Source: Leisingera sp. ANG-M7
Lineage (GTDB): Bacteria; Pseudomonadota; Alphaproteobacteria; Rhodobacterales; Rhodobacteraceae
NCBI RefSeq assembly: GCF_000813965.1
Contig: NZ_JWLI01000001.1
Location: 558,001-622,000, forward strand
DNA length: 64,000 bases
Direction of reading: 5' to 3'
In this document: positions 1-8,249 of the stretch, piece by piece
How the letters are laid out: the number at the start of each line of letters is the position of its first letter
How positions within the stretch are numbered: position 1 is the stretch's first letter
Notes under the pieces: generated by a model
Seen by the model: the letters and a program-made list of their open reading frames with translations, nothing else
Told to the model about the DNA's origin: nothing
Database searches by the model: none
Program-made: the position numbers and the translations under genes

Positions 1-48
1 GGCGGGCCTGTCAGAAAAGCCTCACTATATTAGTGGCGGACCGGTGCC

Positions 49-1113
49 TCAGGCCATGCCGCCGCCGATCAAGCCTTCGGCGATGCGGGCATATGCTTGG
101 GCCATCATCCCATCCCCCGCTGCAATAGGCGTGCCGCTGTCGCCGGCCAGCCGCGTCTCCAGGTCGATGGGCAAGGCGCCCAGGAGAGGCAGACCCAAAG
201 TCTCTGCCTCAGCCGCCACACCGCCGCGACCGAAGATGTGATGCTCGCCGCCGCAGTCAGGACAGGTGAAGAAGGACATATTCTCAATCAGCCCCAGCAC
301 CGGGGTTTTCAGGGTGCTGAACATATCCATCGCCTTGCGCGCATCCAACAGCGCCACGTCCTGCGGGGTGGAGACAACGATGGCACCGGTCAGCTCTGCC
401 TTGGTGCAGAGCGTCAGCTGCACGTCGCCGGTCCCTGGCGGCAGGTCGACGATCAGCACGTCCAGCTCACCCCAGTTCACCTGCCCCAGCATCTGCTGCA
501 GCGCGCCCATCAGCATCGGGCCGCGCCAGACCACCGCCTTACCCTCCTCCAGCATGAAACCGATCGACATCAGGGTGACACCATGGGCGTGCAGCGGTTC
601 GATGATCTTGCCGTCCGGGCTGGCAGGCCGTCCCTTGGCGCCCATCATCCGGGGCTGGGAGGGACCGTAGATATCTGCATCCAGCAACCCGACCTTGCGG
701 CCCTGTTTGGCCAGCGCCACGGCAAGGTTCGAGGACACGGTGGACTTCCCCACCCCGCCCTTGCCGGAGGCAATCGCCAGGATACGCTTCACCCCTGCAG
801 GCTTCAGCGGCTCCGCCTGCGGTTTCGGGTGGCCGCCGACCTTGAGGCTGGGGGCGGGCTGCTGGGGGGCATGGGCGGTCAGTGCGGCGGAGACGGTTTC
901 AACGCCTTCCAGCGACTGCACCGCGGCCTCGGCGGCCTTGCGCAGCGGCTCCATCAGTTTGGCGATCTCGGGGCTTGGCGCCTCGATTACAAAGCTCACC
1001 TTGCTGCCCTCAATCCGCAAGGCCCGCAGCATGTCGCGCGACACCAGGGTGCCGCCGTCCGGCAGCGCCAGCCGCTCCAGCACCGCGTGAATCTGTTCCT
1101 GTGTGACACCCAT
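49..1113 (-). CDS. apbC: Mrp/ApbC (NBP35-type) Fe-S cluster carrier ATPase
   Basis: This 354-residue protein is a P-loop ATPase that binds and delivers iron-sulfur clusters to apoproteins in the cytoplasm. It has an N-terminal MIP18/DUF59-like domain (about residues 1-85), a Pro/Ala linker, and the NBP35 ATPase domain with the deviant Walker A GKGGVGKST near residue 118. Further downstream are DADIYGPSQP and the cluster-binding CxxC in FTCPDCGG near residue 285. The ATG is preceded by AGGAGAG at good spacing. It stands alone on the minus strand, divergent from the DUF1127 gene. The length matches full-length alphaproteobacterial Mrp. Confidence 0.95.
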   Translation of the reverse strand: MGVTQEQIHAVLERLALPDGGTLVSRDMLRALRIEGSKVSFVIEAPSPEIAKLMEPLRKAAEAAVQSLEGVETVSAALTAHAPQQPAPSLKVGGHPKPQAEPLKPAGVKRILAIASGKGGVGKSTVSSNLAVALAKQGRKVGLLDADIYGPSQPRMMGAKGRPASPDGKIIEPLHAHGVTLMSIGFMLEEGKAVVWRGPMLMGALQQMLGQVNWGELDVLIVDLPPGTGDVQLTLCTKAELTGAIVVSTPQDVALLDARKAMDMFSTLKTPVLGLIENMSFFTCPDCGGEHHIFGRGGVAAEAETLGLPLLGALPIDLETRLAGDSGTPIAAGDGMMAQAYARIAEGLIGGGMA

Positions 1114-1456
1114 GGCTGCTCTCCTGCGTCAATTCCGGCCCATATATATGTGTGTGCCCGCGCGCAGGGAACCCGGCCTGCGCCTTTGCCGCATCTGCAG
1201 GGAGGCGGATATGTCAATCCGCAGCCGCACAAGCCCTGCGCCGAGCGCGGGCGGATGCCCGAAAATTATACAGGCGCATAACGAACTGCTGAAAATCTCG
1301 TCCAATAACAAAGGTCTACCCTGCGTCACCCATGCACATGCCGCATAGCAGCAATGACGAAGCACGGGATTGTGCATCCGCAGCATATCCTTAAATTGTC
1401 ATTCAAGAAATGCCACAGCGGCACACGACGAGACGGTTAGACGAAGGAACAGAACG
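1114..1456. other. Intergenic region between divergent apbC and DUF1127 genes
   Basis: This 343-base gap holds no convincing gene. It should contain the promoters of apbC (minus) and of the DUF1127/cuckoo RNA transcript (plus). I could not assign convincing -35/-10 boxes. The stretch just before the DUF1127 gene is AT-richer than its surroundings. In Rhodobacter the homologous transcript depends on RpoH-type sigma factors, but no clear match to that promoter is visible here. Confidence 0.4.
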
Positions 1457-1666
1457 ATGGCAGCAGCACAACAGATCTCCGCGGTGAGCTTTGCATCCCC
1501 GCTTGGCTTCCTGGATGCCCTGCTGGTCAAGTTCGTCCGCTACCGCCTGTACCGCCAGACCGTCAATGAGCTGTCTGCGCTGACCGCCCGCGACCTGGCA
1601 GACCTGGGCCTGAACCGGTCTGAAATCAAGCGCGTCGCCTACCAGGCGGCTTACGAGAACAACTGA
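1457..1666 (+). CDS. DUF1127 small basic protein (CcaF1-like) heading the cuckoo RNA transcript
   Basis: This is a 69-residue protein of the DUF1127 family. The C-terminal half carries the family pattern: YRQTVNELSALTARDLADLGL, then a basic helix with RSEIKRVAY. The ATG at 1457 has an AAGGAA ribosome site, whereas the longer upstream reading has none, so this start was chosen. It lies immediately upstream of four CCTCCTCCC-loop hairpins. The same arrangement is known in Rhodobacter sphaeroides, where the DUF1127 protein CcaF1 is an RNA-binding protein co-transcribed with the CcsR sRNAs and involved in their maturation. By position and family this is the likely counterpart; RNA binding here is inferred. 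Confidence 0.9.
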   Translation: MAAAQQISAVSFASPLGFLDALLVKFVRYRLYRQTVNELSALTARDLADLGLNRSEIKRVAYQAAYENN

Positions 1667-1675
1667 ATAGAGATC

Positions 1676-1707
1676 AGGCTCCTTCTCCTCCTCCCTTAGA
1701 AGAGCCT
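1676..1707 (+). ncRNA. Cuckoo (CcsR-type) sRNA hairpin 1
   Basis: The arms AGGCTCCTTCT and AGAAGAGCCT pair with one bulged C, and the loop exposes CCTCCTCCC (1687-1695), which is anti-Shine-Dalgarno in character. It begins 9 bases after the DUF1127 stop codon, so it is probably processed from the DUF1127 mRNA. Family knowledge: CcsR/cuckoo RNAs are stress-induced sRNAs of Rhodobacterales defined by this loop motif. Confidence 0.82.
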
Positions 1708-1713
1708 GTCTTC

Positions 1714-1749
1714 TGCGGCGGCATCCTCCTCCTCCCTGATGCCGCCGCA
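1714..1749 (+). ncRNA. Cuckoo (CcsR-type) sRNA hairpin 2
   Basis: A perfect 11-base-pair stem (1714-1724 with 1739-1749) presents a loop containing CCTCCTCCTCCC. The stem sequence is unrelated to hairpin 1, while the loop motif is kept. A small CCGGC/GCCGG hairpin (1757-1771) lies between this element and the next. Confidence 0.85.
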
Positions 1750-1779
1750 CCCTATACCGGCCGAAAGCCGGGCTTGGAT

Positions 1780-1811
1780 CACCGGGTTCTCCTCCTCCCT
1801 GATACCCGGTG
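1780..1811 (+). ncRNA. Cuckoo (CcsR-type) sRNA hairpin 3
   Basis: An 8-base-pair stem CACCGGGT/ACCCGGTG (1780-1787 with 1804-1811) encloses a 16-base loop with CCTCCTCCC at 1791-1799. Third member of the array. Confidence 0.82.
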
Positions 1812-1819
1812 TTTGACAG

Positions 1820-1868
1820 AACGGCGGTGCCCCTCCTCCTCCCTGGGCGCCGCCGTTTCTTATTTTTG
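1820..1868 (+). ncRNA. Cuckoo (CcsR-type) sRNA hairpin 4, doubling as terminator
   Basis: A 13-base-pair GC-rich stem (1820-1832 with 1845-1857, one G-U pair) closes a loop containing CCTCCTCCTCCC. It is followed directly by TTCTTATTTTT, so this last hairpin should also act as the intrinsic terminator of the DUF1127-cuckoo transcript. Confidence 0.85.
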
Positions 1869-1980
1869 GGCCAGGTTTGCCGCGTGCTGGCCGGAGCCCT
1901 GACGTTTTCCCGCTATCCCTTTCTTGCATCTGCTGATTTTATCGCCGGCATATGCAGCAGCGATTTGCGGGACCGGTGTC

Positions 1981-2769
1981 ATGAAATTCATTCATCTGAC
2001 AGATATTCACCTGATGGCACCGGGGGTGCCGCTGAACGGCAGCGATCCCGCAGAGAATCTCGGCCGGGTGCTGGCGGATATTGCCAAGTGGCACGCGGAC
2101 GCCGCGTTCTGCGTGATTTCAGGCGATCTGGCGGATGAGGGCGATCCCGCGGCCTATGGCTGGCTGCAGGAGCAATTGGCGGCATTCCCGCTGCCAACGT
2201 TTCTGATGCTGGGGAATCATGATGTGCGGGAGAACTTCCTGGGTGTCTTTGCAGATCACCCCCGCGATTCTGGCGGTTTCGTGCAGCACAGTCACGCGGC
2301 GGGTGGTGCCAGGTTCCTGTTTCTGGACACCCTGACCGGCGGGCCGGGTGTCCATGATGGCGAGTTGTGTGCACAACGGCTGGCTTGGCTGGAGGCGGAG
2401 CTGGAGCAGGCCGGGGAAACACCGGTGTTCCTGTTCCTGCACCATCCGCCGTTTGACATCGGTCTGCCCTATGTGGACGACATCAAGCTGCGCGATCCGG
2501 AGGCGTTTTACCGCGCCTTGCAGAAGGGGCGGAACATCCGGCATATCTTCTTTGGCCACATTCACCGGATGACCTATGTGAATTGGCGCGGCTACAGCTT
2601 CACCTCACTGCCCAGCACCAACCACCAGATCCCTCTGGTGCCGGAGCGGGCTGGCAGCGAGTACAGCGTCGAGCCGATGGCCTATGGGGTGGTGCAGATG
2701 AGCGGCGACCAGGTGACGGTGCATTTTGACGCTTACCTAGACCGGCCCGGACAAGAGGCCGCATCCTAA
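1981..2769 (+). CDS. Metallophosphoesterase (CpdA/GpdQ-like class III phosphodiesterase)
   Basis: This 262-residue calcineurin-like phosphoesterase is a cytoplasmic two-metal phosphodiesterase whose substrate is unknown (cAMP or glycerophosphodiester type by family). All metal ligands are visible: D8 and H10 in TDIH, D49 in SGDL, N79-H80 in GNHD, H154 in HHPP, and H193/H195 in GHIH. The start at 1981 was chosen because the family begins directly with MKFIHLTDIHL; a longer in-frame start at 1924 would add an unconserved leader. It ends one base before the following exporter gene, so the two are probably co-transcribed. Confidence 0.9.
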   Translation: MKFIHLTDIHLMAPGVPLNGSDPAENLGRVLADIAKWHADAAFCVISGDLADEGDPAAYGWLQEQLAAFPLPTFLMLGNHDVRENFLGVFADHPRDSGGFVQHSHAAGGARFLFLDTLTGGPGVHDGELCAQRLAWLEAELEQAGETPVFLFLHHPPFDIGLPYVDDIKLRDPEAFYRALQKGRNIRHIFFGHIHRMTYVNWRGYSFTSLPSTNHQIPLVPERAGSEYSVEPMAYGVVQMSGDQVTVHFDAYLDRPGQEAAS

Positions 2770-3633
2770 GTGGAGCTGCTGTGGATCCTGCTGGTGCTGC
2801 TGTCGGCGGTCACCCATCCGCTGCGCGACCTTGCGCTGAAGGGCGTGGCGCATCCGGTGTCCTGTTACACAGGGGTGTGCCTGTCGTGGGTGGTGTTTGC
2901 CGCTGCGCATATGGCGCTGGCGGGGCAGCCCCCTGCCCTGCCCGCCGGGCTCTGGCCTTTGGTGCTGGCCTCGGCGCTGGGGCTGACGATTTACTACTAC
3001 GGCACCTTGTCGGCCCTGCGGCGGGGCAACCTGTCGGCCTACTACCCGATTGTGCGCTCCTCGCCGCTGGCAATCGCGGCGTTCAGCTGGCTGGCGCTGG
3101 ACCGCAGCTATACCGGTGCGGCCCTTTTGGGGATGGGGCTGATCATCTGGGCCGGGCTGATGATCCAGAAGGGCAAGGGGCGGTTGCTGGATGACCCGCG
3201 CGCCTTTGCCATGGCGGCGATGGCGATGCTGGGGTCGGCCGCCTATTCGATTTCAGATGCCGCTGCGATGCAAGGCACCGCCAGCGCGCCGTTTCTGTTC
3301 TGGACCTATATCCTGGTGACGCTGGCGATGGGGGCCTTGCGCGCCTGGGAGGACCGGGGCCAATCCGCGCCCCTTCTGGGCGTGGTGCGCGGCTGGGCAC
3401 AGCACCCCTGGCGCATCCTGTTTGCGGGGCTGTCGTCCTATCTATCTTATCTGCTGATCTTGCGGGTATTTCAGCTGGGCGCAGAGGCCGCGGCGGTCAG
3501 CGCGGTGCGGCAGGTATCGATCCCGGTGTCGGTGATCCTGGCGGCGCTGGTGCTGAAGGAGCCGCGCGGCCTCAGCCGTTTGGGCTGGGCGGTGCTGATC
3601 GCCGCCGGCATTGCGATGATTGCGCTGCGGTGA
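2770..3633 (+). CDS. EamA/DMT-family membrane transporter
   Basis: This 287-residue inner-membrane protein has about ten hydrophobic segments in two repeated halves, as in the drug/metabolite transporter (EamA, RhaT-like) superfamily. It starts with GTG immediately after the TAA of the phosphoesterase gene, so translation is probably coupled. The substrate cannot be inferred. The C-terminal half contains the typical 'SAVRQVSIPVSVILAALVL' stretch followed by a conserved KEP. It converges on the helicase gene across a short GC-rich hairpin. Confidence 0.85.
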   Translation: MELLWILLVLLSAVTHPLRDLALKGVAHPVSCYTGVCLSWVVFAAAHMALAGQPPALPAGLWPLVLASALGLTIYYYGTLSALRRGNLSAYYPIVRSSPLAIAAFSWLALDRSYTGAALLGMGLIIWAGLMIQKGKGRLLDDPRAFAMAAMAMLGSAAYSISDAAAMQGTASAPFLFWTYILVTLAMGALRAWEDRGQSAPLLGVVRGWAQHPWRILFAGLSSYLSYLLILRVFQLGAEAAAVSAVRQVSIPVSVILAALVLKEPRGLSRLGWAVLIAAGIAMIALR

Positions 3634-3635
3634 AC

Positions 3636-3657
3636 GCGGCGGGGCGGCCCCCGCCGC
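3636..3657. terminator. GC-rich hairpin between convergent genes
   Basis: GCGGCGGGG pairs with CCCCGCCGC (9 base pairs) in the 27-base gap between the exporter and helicase stop codons. There is no U-tract on either strand, so the role as a bidirectional terminator is tentative. Confidence 0.4.
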
Positions 3658-3660
3658 TCG

Positions 3661-6162
3661 TCAGAACGGCACGTCGTCGGTGGCTGTGACGAATTTGGCC
3701 ACCACTTTCTTGGGGCCTGCCTTCTCGAAGTCCACTTCCAGCTTGTCGCCTTCTATGCCGGTGATGGCACCGTAGCCGAACTTCTGGTGAAACACCCGCT
3801 CCCCCATCGTGAAGCTTGAGGTGGCGGTGAGGTCAATCACCGTGTTCTTGCTCTCCTTGGGCTGGGACATGCCGTACTGGCCCGCGCGGGCCTGCATCCG
3901 TTTCCAGCCGGGGGAGTTGTAGCCGTCCGCCTGCGCCACCTTTTCTTCGATGGTGGACCGGACCTGCCCTGCCGCCGGTGCGGCGGCGCCATAGCCGCCG
4001 CCGTAGAGGCCCGGTGGGGTCAGCACCTCGACATGCTCTTCCGGCAGTTCGTCAATGAAACGCGAGGGCAGCTGCGATTGCCATTGGCCGAATACCCGGC
4101 GGTTGCCGGCAAAGGAGATGGTGCAGATCTGCTCTGCCCTTGTGATACCGACATAGGCCAGGCGGCGTTCCTCCTCGAGGCCCTTGAGGCCGCTTTCGTC
4201 CATCGAGCGCTGCGAGGGGAACAGCCCGTCCTCCCAGCCCGGCAGGAAGACGGCGGGGAACTCCAAACCCTTGGCGGCGTGCAGGGTCATGATCGAGACC
4301 TTTTCGTCCGCGTCCTGCTTGTCGTTGTCCATCACCAGGCTGACGTGTTCGAGAAAGCCTTGCAGGTTCTCGAAGCTTTCCAGCGCTTTCACCAGTTCCT
4401 TGAGGTTTTCCAGGCGGCCCGGGGAGTCGGGGTTCTTATCGTTCTGCCACATGGTGGTGTAGCCTGACTCGTCGAGGATGATCTCCGCCAGCTCCATATG
4501 GGTGATGTCCGCGTCACCCGCCATGCGGCCCCAGCGGGCAATGCCATCGACCAGTTCCCGCAGCTTGCCTGCGCCCTTGCCCTTGATATGGCCGCCTTCA
4601 ACTGCCAGACGGGCGCCTTCAACCAGCGAGACGCCGTTCTCGCGGGCAATCATCTGGATGGTCTGCTGCGCCTTGTCGCCTAGGCCGCGTTTTGGCGTGT
4701 TGACGATGCGTTCAAACGCCAGACCGTCATCAGGTGAGACCACAACGCGGAAATAGGCCATGGCGTCACGGATCTCCATCCGCTCATAGAAGCGCGGGCC
4801 GCCGATCACCCGGTACGGCAAGCCGATGGTCAGGAAGCGGTCCTCGAACGCGCGCATCTGGTGGGAGGCACGGACCAGAATGGCCATGCTGTTGAGGCCG
4901 ATCGGTGACTGGCCGCGGGTGCCGCGCTGCATCGATTCAATTTCTTCGCCGATCCAGCGGGCCTCTTCCTCGCCGTCCCAATGGCCGATCAGCCTGACCT
5001 TTTCACCGTCGCCGGCATCGGTCCACAGCTCCTTGCCCAGACGGCCGGCATTGCCGCGGATAACATTCGAAGCCGCCGCCAGGATGTGGCCAGTGGAGCG
5101 GTAGTTCTGCTCCAGCCGCACCACCATGGCGCCGGGAAAGTCCTTTTCAAACCGCAGGATGTTGCCAACCTCGGCGCCGCGCCACCCGTAGATCGACTGG
5201 TCGTCGTCACCGACGCAGCAGACGTTTTTATGGGCGCCGGCCAGCAGCCGCAGCCAGAGGTACTGGGCGACGTTGGTATCCTGGTATTCGTCCACCATGA
5301 TGTAGCGGAACCAGCGCTGGTACTGCTCCAGCACGTCCGGGTGGTTCTGGAAGATCGTCACCATGTGCAGGAGCAGGTCGCCGAAATCAACCGCGTTCAG
5401 CTCCAACAGCCGCCTTTGGTACTGACGGTAAAGCTCTACGCCCAGATGGTTGTAGGCAGCGGCATCTGCAGACGGCACCTTGTCCGGCGTCAGCGCGCGG
5501 TTTTTCCAGTCGTCGATGATGTTCGCCAGCATTCGCGCGGGCCAGCGCTTGTCGTCGATGCCTGCGGCCTGGATCAGCTGTTTCAGAAGCCGGATCTGAT
5601 CATCGGTATCCAGAATGGTGAAGTTGGATTTCAGATGAACGCCATGTCCATCGGCCTGTCTCCTGACAGGTTCCGGCTGCGGCGGCATTGGCACGGGACC
5701 ATGATCATAAGCATCCAGCCCACTGGCATTTAATTCTGAAACACCCGGCTTTGGGCGAGAATCCGTCTTCTCCGAAAGGCAAATAAGTTCCGCATGGCGG
5801 CGCAGCAGTTTCACGCAGATCGAGTGGAAAGTGCCAAGCCAGGGCATCCCCTCGACCGCCTGCCCCAGCATGCCTCCGACGCGTTCTTTCATCTCGCGCG
5901 CGGCCTTGTTGGTGAAGGTGACCGACAGGATCTCGTTCGGGCGCGCTTTGCCGGTGCTGAGAAGATGCACGATGCGGGTGGTCAGCGCCTTGGTCTTGCC
6001 GGTGCCGGCGCCGGCCAGCATCAGCACCGGGCCGTCGAGGCATTCAACCGCCTCCCGCTGGGCTGGATTCAGCGAGTCCATATACGGCATCGGCCGCGCG
6101 GCCATGGCGCGGGACGACAGCGATGCGCCCTCGAAGGCGTCCATTTCGTCAAAACTGCTCAT
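3661..6162 (-). CDS. uvrD: ATP-dependent DNA helicase UvrD/PcrA (SF1A) with internal insertion
   Basis: This 833-residue 3'-5' DNA helicase acts in nucleotide excision and mismatch repair and in removal of blocked complexes. Motifs are visible in order: Q-motif LNPAQREAV, Walker A GAGTGKT, TFTNKAAREM, Walker B VDEYQDTN, DDDQSIYGWRGA, QNYRST, motif V TLHAAKGLEFP and motif VI VGITRA. It ends in the UvrD/PcrA C-terminal Tudor-like region (VFHQKFGYGAI). The start MSSFDEMDAF at 6162 was chosen over an upstream start lacking conservation. About 47 residues (roughly 128-176) are inserted between RRHAEL and LKSNFTILDTDD, which are contiguous in ordinary relatives. The reading frame is intact. Confidence 0.95.
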   Translation of the reverse strand: MSSFDEMDAFEGASLSSRAMAARPMPYMDSLNPAQREAVECLDGPVLMLAGAGTGKTKALTTRIVHLLSTGKARPNEILSVTFTNKAAREMKERVGGMLGQAVEGMPWLGTFHSICVKLLRRHAELICLSEKTDSRPKPGVSELNASGLDAYDHGPVPMPPQPEPVRRQADGHGVHLKSNFTILDTDDQIRLLKQLIQAAGIDDKRWPARMLANIIDDWKNRALTPDKVPSADAAAYNHLGVELYRQYQRRLLELNAVDFGDLLLHMVTIFQNHPDVLEQYQRWFRYIMVDEYQDTNVAQYLWLRLLAGAHKNVCCVGDDDQSIYGWRGAEVGNILRFEKDFPGAMVVRLEQNYRSTGHILAAASNVIRGNAGRLGKELWTDAGDGEKVRLIGHWDGEEEARWIGEEIESMQRGTRGQSPIGLNSMAILVRASHQMRAFEDRFLTIGLPYRVIGGPRFYERMEIRDAMAYFRVVVSPDDGLAFERIVNTPKRGLGDKAQQTIQMIARENGVSLVEGARLAVEGGHIKGKGAGKLRELVDGIARWGRMAGDADITHMELAEIILDESGYTTMWQNDKNPDSPGRLENLKELVKALESFENLQGFLEHVSLVMDNDKQDADEKVSIMTLHAAKGLEFPAVFLPGWEDGLFPSQRSMDESGLKGLEEERRLAYVGITRAEQICTISFAGNRRVFGQWQSQLPSRFIDELPEEHVEVLTPPGLYGGGYGAAAPAAGQVRSTIEEKVAQADGYNSPGWKRMQARAGQYGMSQPKESKNTVIDLTATSSFTMGERVFHQKFGYGAITGIEGDKLEVDFEKAGPKKVVAKFVTATDDVPF

Positions 6163-6368
6163 GGCCGTGATCCTAGCGTGATTCAGGTCCGGCGGAAAGA
6201 GGACGTTCACAGTCTGTTCACTTGTCCGCCCGTAGTATCCGCGCCCTGCGTCAAGACCTGCTTTCACTTGCATTTTGCCTATTCGGCACAAGCGCAGGGC
6301 GGCATCTTCATGTTCTGTAAAGGCTAACGCGCAATTCTAGCGCAAACGCCTATTGCTTGAGGACTACT

Positions 6369-8168
6369 ATGACACAGGGGACGGCCTGGAAGCTGACATC
6401 CAAGCTCAAAACATTTTCAATGCTGCCGCTGCTGCTGGCGGCGGCCGGCCTGAGCGCCTGGGCGGTCTATTCTGTGCCGGCTCCTATCGTGGACCGGATG
6501 CTGGAAGCGGACCTGCGCAAGCAGGCCGACACCTGGCGGCGGGCGGTTCTGCTGCATCTTGAAAACAGCAAGGATGCCTTTGTGCTGGGTGATCTGGATG
6601 AGCAAGACCAGGAATACCTGGGCCTGGTGCCGGAAACCTCGGATGTGTACCGGCTGAAACTGTTTGAGGCGGATGGCACCATCTTCTGGTCGACCCGGCC
6701 CGAGGAAATCGGTGAGCGCAACACCAAGCCGTATTTTCAGTCTGTCGTCTCGCAGGGACTGGTCTATTACAAGCACGAGGAACGGCCCGCGACAGAGGTG
6801 GACGGGCTGCGCACCGCAGCCAATGCGGACGGATCGATCCCGGAACGCGAGGTGGCCGAGGTTTATTCCCCGGTGCTGCACGACGGCATTTTCATTGGCG
6901 CCATCGAGTTCTATTCGGACATCACCGATATCCGGAACACCTTCATTACCCGCGTCCGGATCTCGCTGGCCCTGATTTCGCTGGTAACAGTGGCAGCAAT
7001 GACCATCGTGTCGGTTGTTGTTTTCAAGACCAACCGCCGCAGCCTACGGCAGGTCGAAGAGCGTTCCGCCCGCGATCAGGAGGCGATGGCGAACCAGCTG
7101 CAGCTGGCGCGCGAGGTGAAGCTGCTGGGCGAACTGAACGAATGGCTGCAATCCTGCCGCTCCCTGGATGAGCTGTTTGACATGGTGTCGGAGTTCATGG
7201 GCCATCTGCTGCCCGACGCGGAGGGCAGCATCTATGTGTTCTCCAATTCGCGTGATGTGCTGGATGGCTGCTCCAGCTGGAACGGCGGAAGCCACAAGGA
7301 CCATATCCAGCCGGGCGAGTGCTGGGGGCTGCGCCGCGGGCGCACCTATGAGTTCGGCGCCTCGGAAGTGGAGTTCACCTGCGAACACGCAGAGCCGCAT
7401 GACGGGCGCCCCTATTTTTGCTTTCCGATTCTGGCGCATGGTGAGACAGTGGGCCTGATGCATCTGCGGGCACGGCCTAGCCGGGCCGGGGATTTTACCG
7501 GCTGCAAGCAGCTGGCGCAGATGTGCGCCGAACAGATCAGCATGGCAATTGCCAACGTGAAGATGCGCGATCAACTGCATGACCAATCGGTGCGCGATTC
7601 TCTGACAGGGCTGTTCAACCGCCGCCACATGACCGAGTCCTTGCGCAAATTCGTCGGCGCCAGCCAGAGCAGCGGCAAGCCGCTGAGCGTGGTGTCGATC
7701 GACGTCGACCACTTCAAGAAATTCAACGACAACCACGGCCATGATGCAGGTGACATGGTTCTGCGCGCTGTTGGCGCCGCGATGGAGCAGGCCTGCGATG
7801 GTGACGAGGTGGCCTGCCGCCCCGGCGGTGAGGAGTTCGCGCTGCTGCTCCCGGGCGTGAGCCCGGAAGATGCGGTCACCAAGGCGGAACTGCTGCGCCA
7901 GGCGATTGAGGATGTGGTGGTGCGCTACGGCGAAAAGGCGCTGCCGCGGATCTCGATCTCGCTGGGGGTGGCCCATTACCCGGCACATGGCACCATGCCG
8001 CAGGATCTGCTGCGCGCTTCGGATGAGGCGCTGTACGAGGCCAAGGCCAAAGGCCGCAATCAGGTCTGTGTGGCCGACGGCGCCAGCCCCCTGCCCCGCA
8101 ATCCCGCAGCACTGCCTGCTGCCGCCATCTCTGCGGATGCGGAGGATCGAAAGAAAGGCGCGGCGTAA
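6369..8168 (+). CDS. Membrane-bound diguanylate cyclase with GAF sensor domain
   Basis: This 599-residue signalling protein makes cyclic di-GMP. One membrane segment lies near residues 15-35 and another near 195-218. They bracket a periplasmic sensor region. A cytoplasmic coiled linker follows, then a Cys-rich GAF domain with ECWGLRRGR and two further Cys (FTCEHAEP, YFCFPIL), and a GGDEF domain with an intact GGEEF signature. The inhibitory RxxD I-site is absent: the equivalent position reads CDGD, so product inhibition is probably lost. The ATG at 6369 follows GAGG at good spacing. It is divergent from uvrD and ends at a strong terminator. Confidence 0.92.
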   Translation: MTQGTAWKLTSKLKTFSMLPLLLAAAGLSAWAVYSVPAPIVDRMLEADLRKQADTWRRAVLLHLENSKDAFVLGDLDEQDQEYLGLVPETSDVYRLKLFEADGTIFWSTRPEEIGERNTKPYFQSVVSQGLVYYKHEERPATEVDGLRTAANADGSIPEREVAEVYSPVLHDGIFIGAIEFYSDITDIRNTFITRVRISLALISLVTVAAMTIVSVVVFKTNRRSLRQVEERSARDQEAMANQLQLAREVKLLGELNEWLQSCRSLDELFDMVSEFMGHLLPDAEGSIYVFSNSRDVLDGCSSWNGGSHKDHIQPGECWGLRRGRTYEFGASEVEFTCEHAEPHDGRPYFCFPILAHGETVGLMHLRARPSRAGDFTGCKQLAQMCAEQISMAIANVKMRDQLHDQSVRDSLTGLFNRRHMTESLRKFVGASQSSGKPLSVVSIDVDHFKKFNDNHGHDAGDMVLRAVGAAMEQACDGDEVACRPGGEEFALLLPGVSPEDAVTKAELLRQAIEDVVVRYGEKALPRISISLGVAHYPAHGTMPQDLLRASDEALYEAKAKGRNQVCVADGASPLPRNPAALPAAAISADAEDRKKGAA

Positions 8169-8181
8169 GCCGCGGCTGGCC

Positions 8182-8212
8182 GCCGGCGCCCGATGCAGGT
8201 GCCGGCGCTTTT
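8182..8212 (+). terminator. Intrinsic terminator after the diguanylate cyclase
   Basis: GCCGGCGCC (8182-8190) pairs with GGTGCCGGC (8198-8206), with one G-U pair and a 7-base loop, and is followed by GCTTTTCC. Confidence 0.7.
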
Positions 8213-8249
8213 CCTTGCACAATCCCCTGCGGCGCGTACCAATGCGCAG

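Noticed and set aside
97-1281. Long plus-strand open frame opposite apbC
   Set aside because: It lies antisense to a gene with clear catalytic motifs and has low-complexity composition typical of GC-rich antisense reading.
1676-1868. Possible CRISPR-like array because of the repeated CCTCCTCCC motif
   Set aside because: The shared motif is only about 9-12 bases and sits inside hairpins with different stems. Spacing is irregular, and no cas genes are present.
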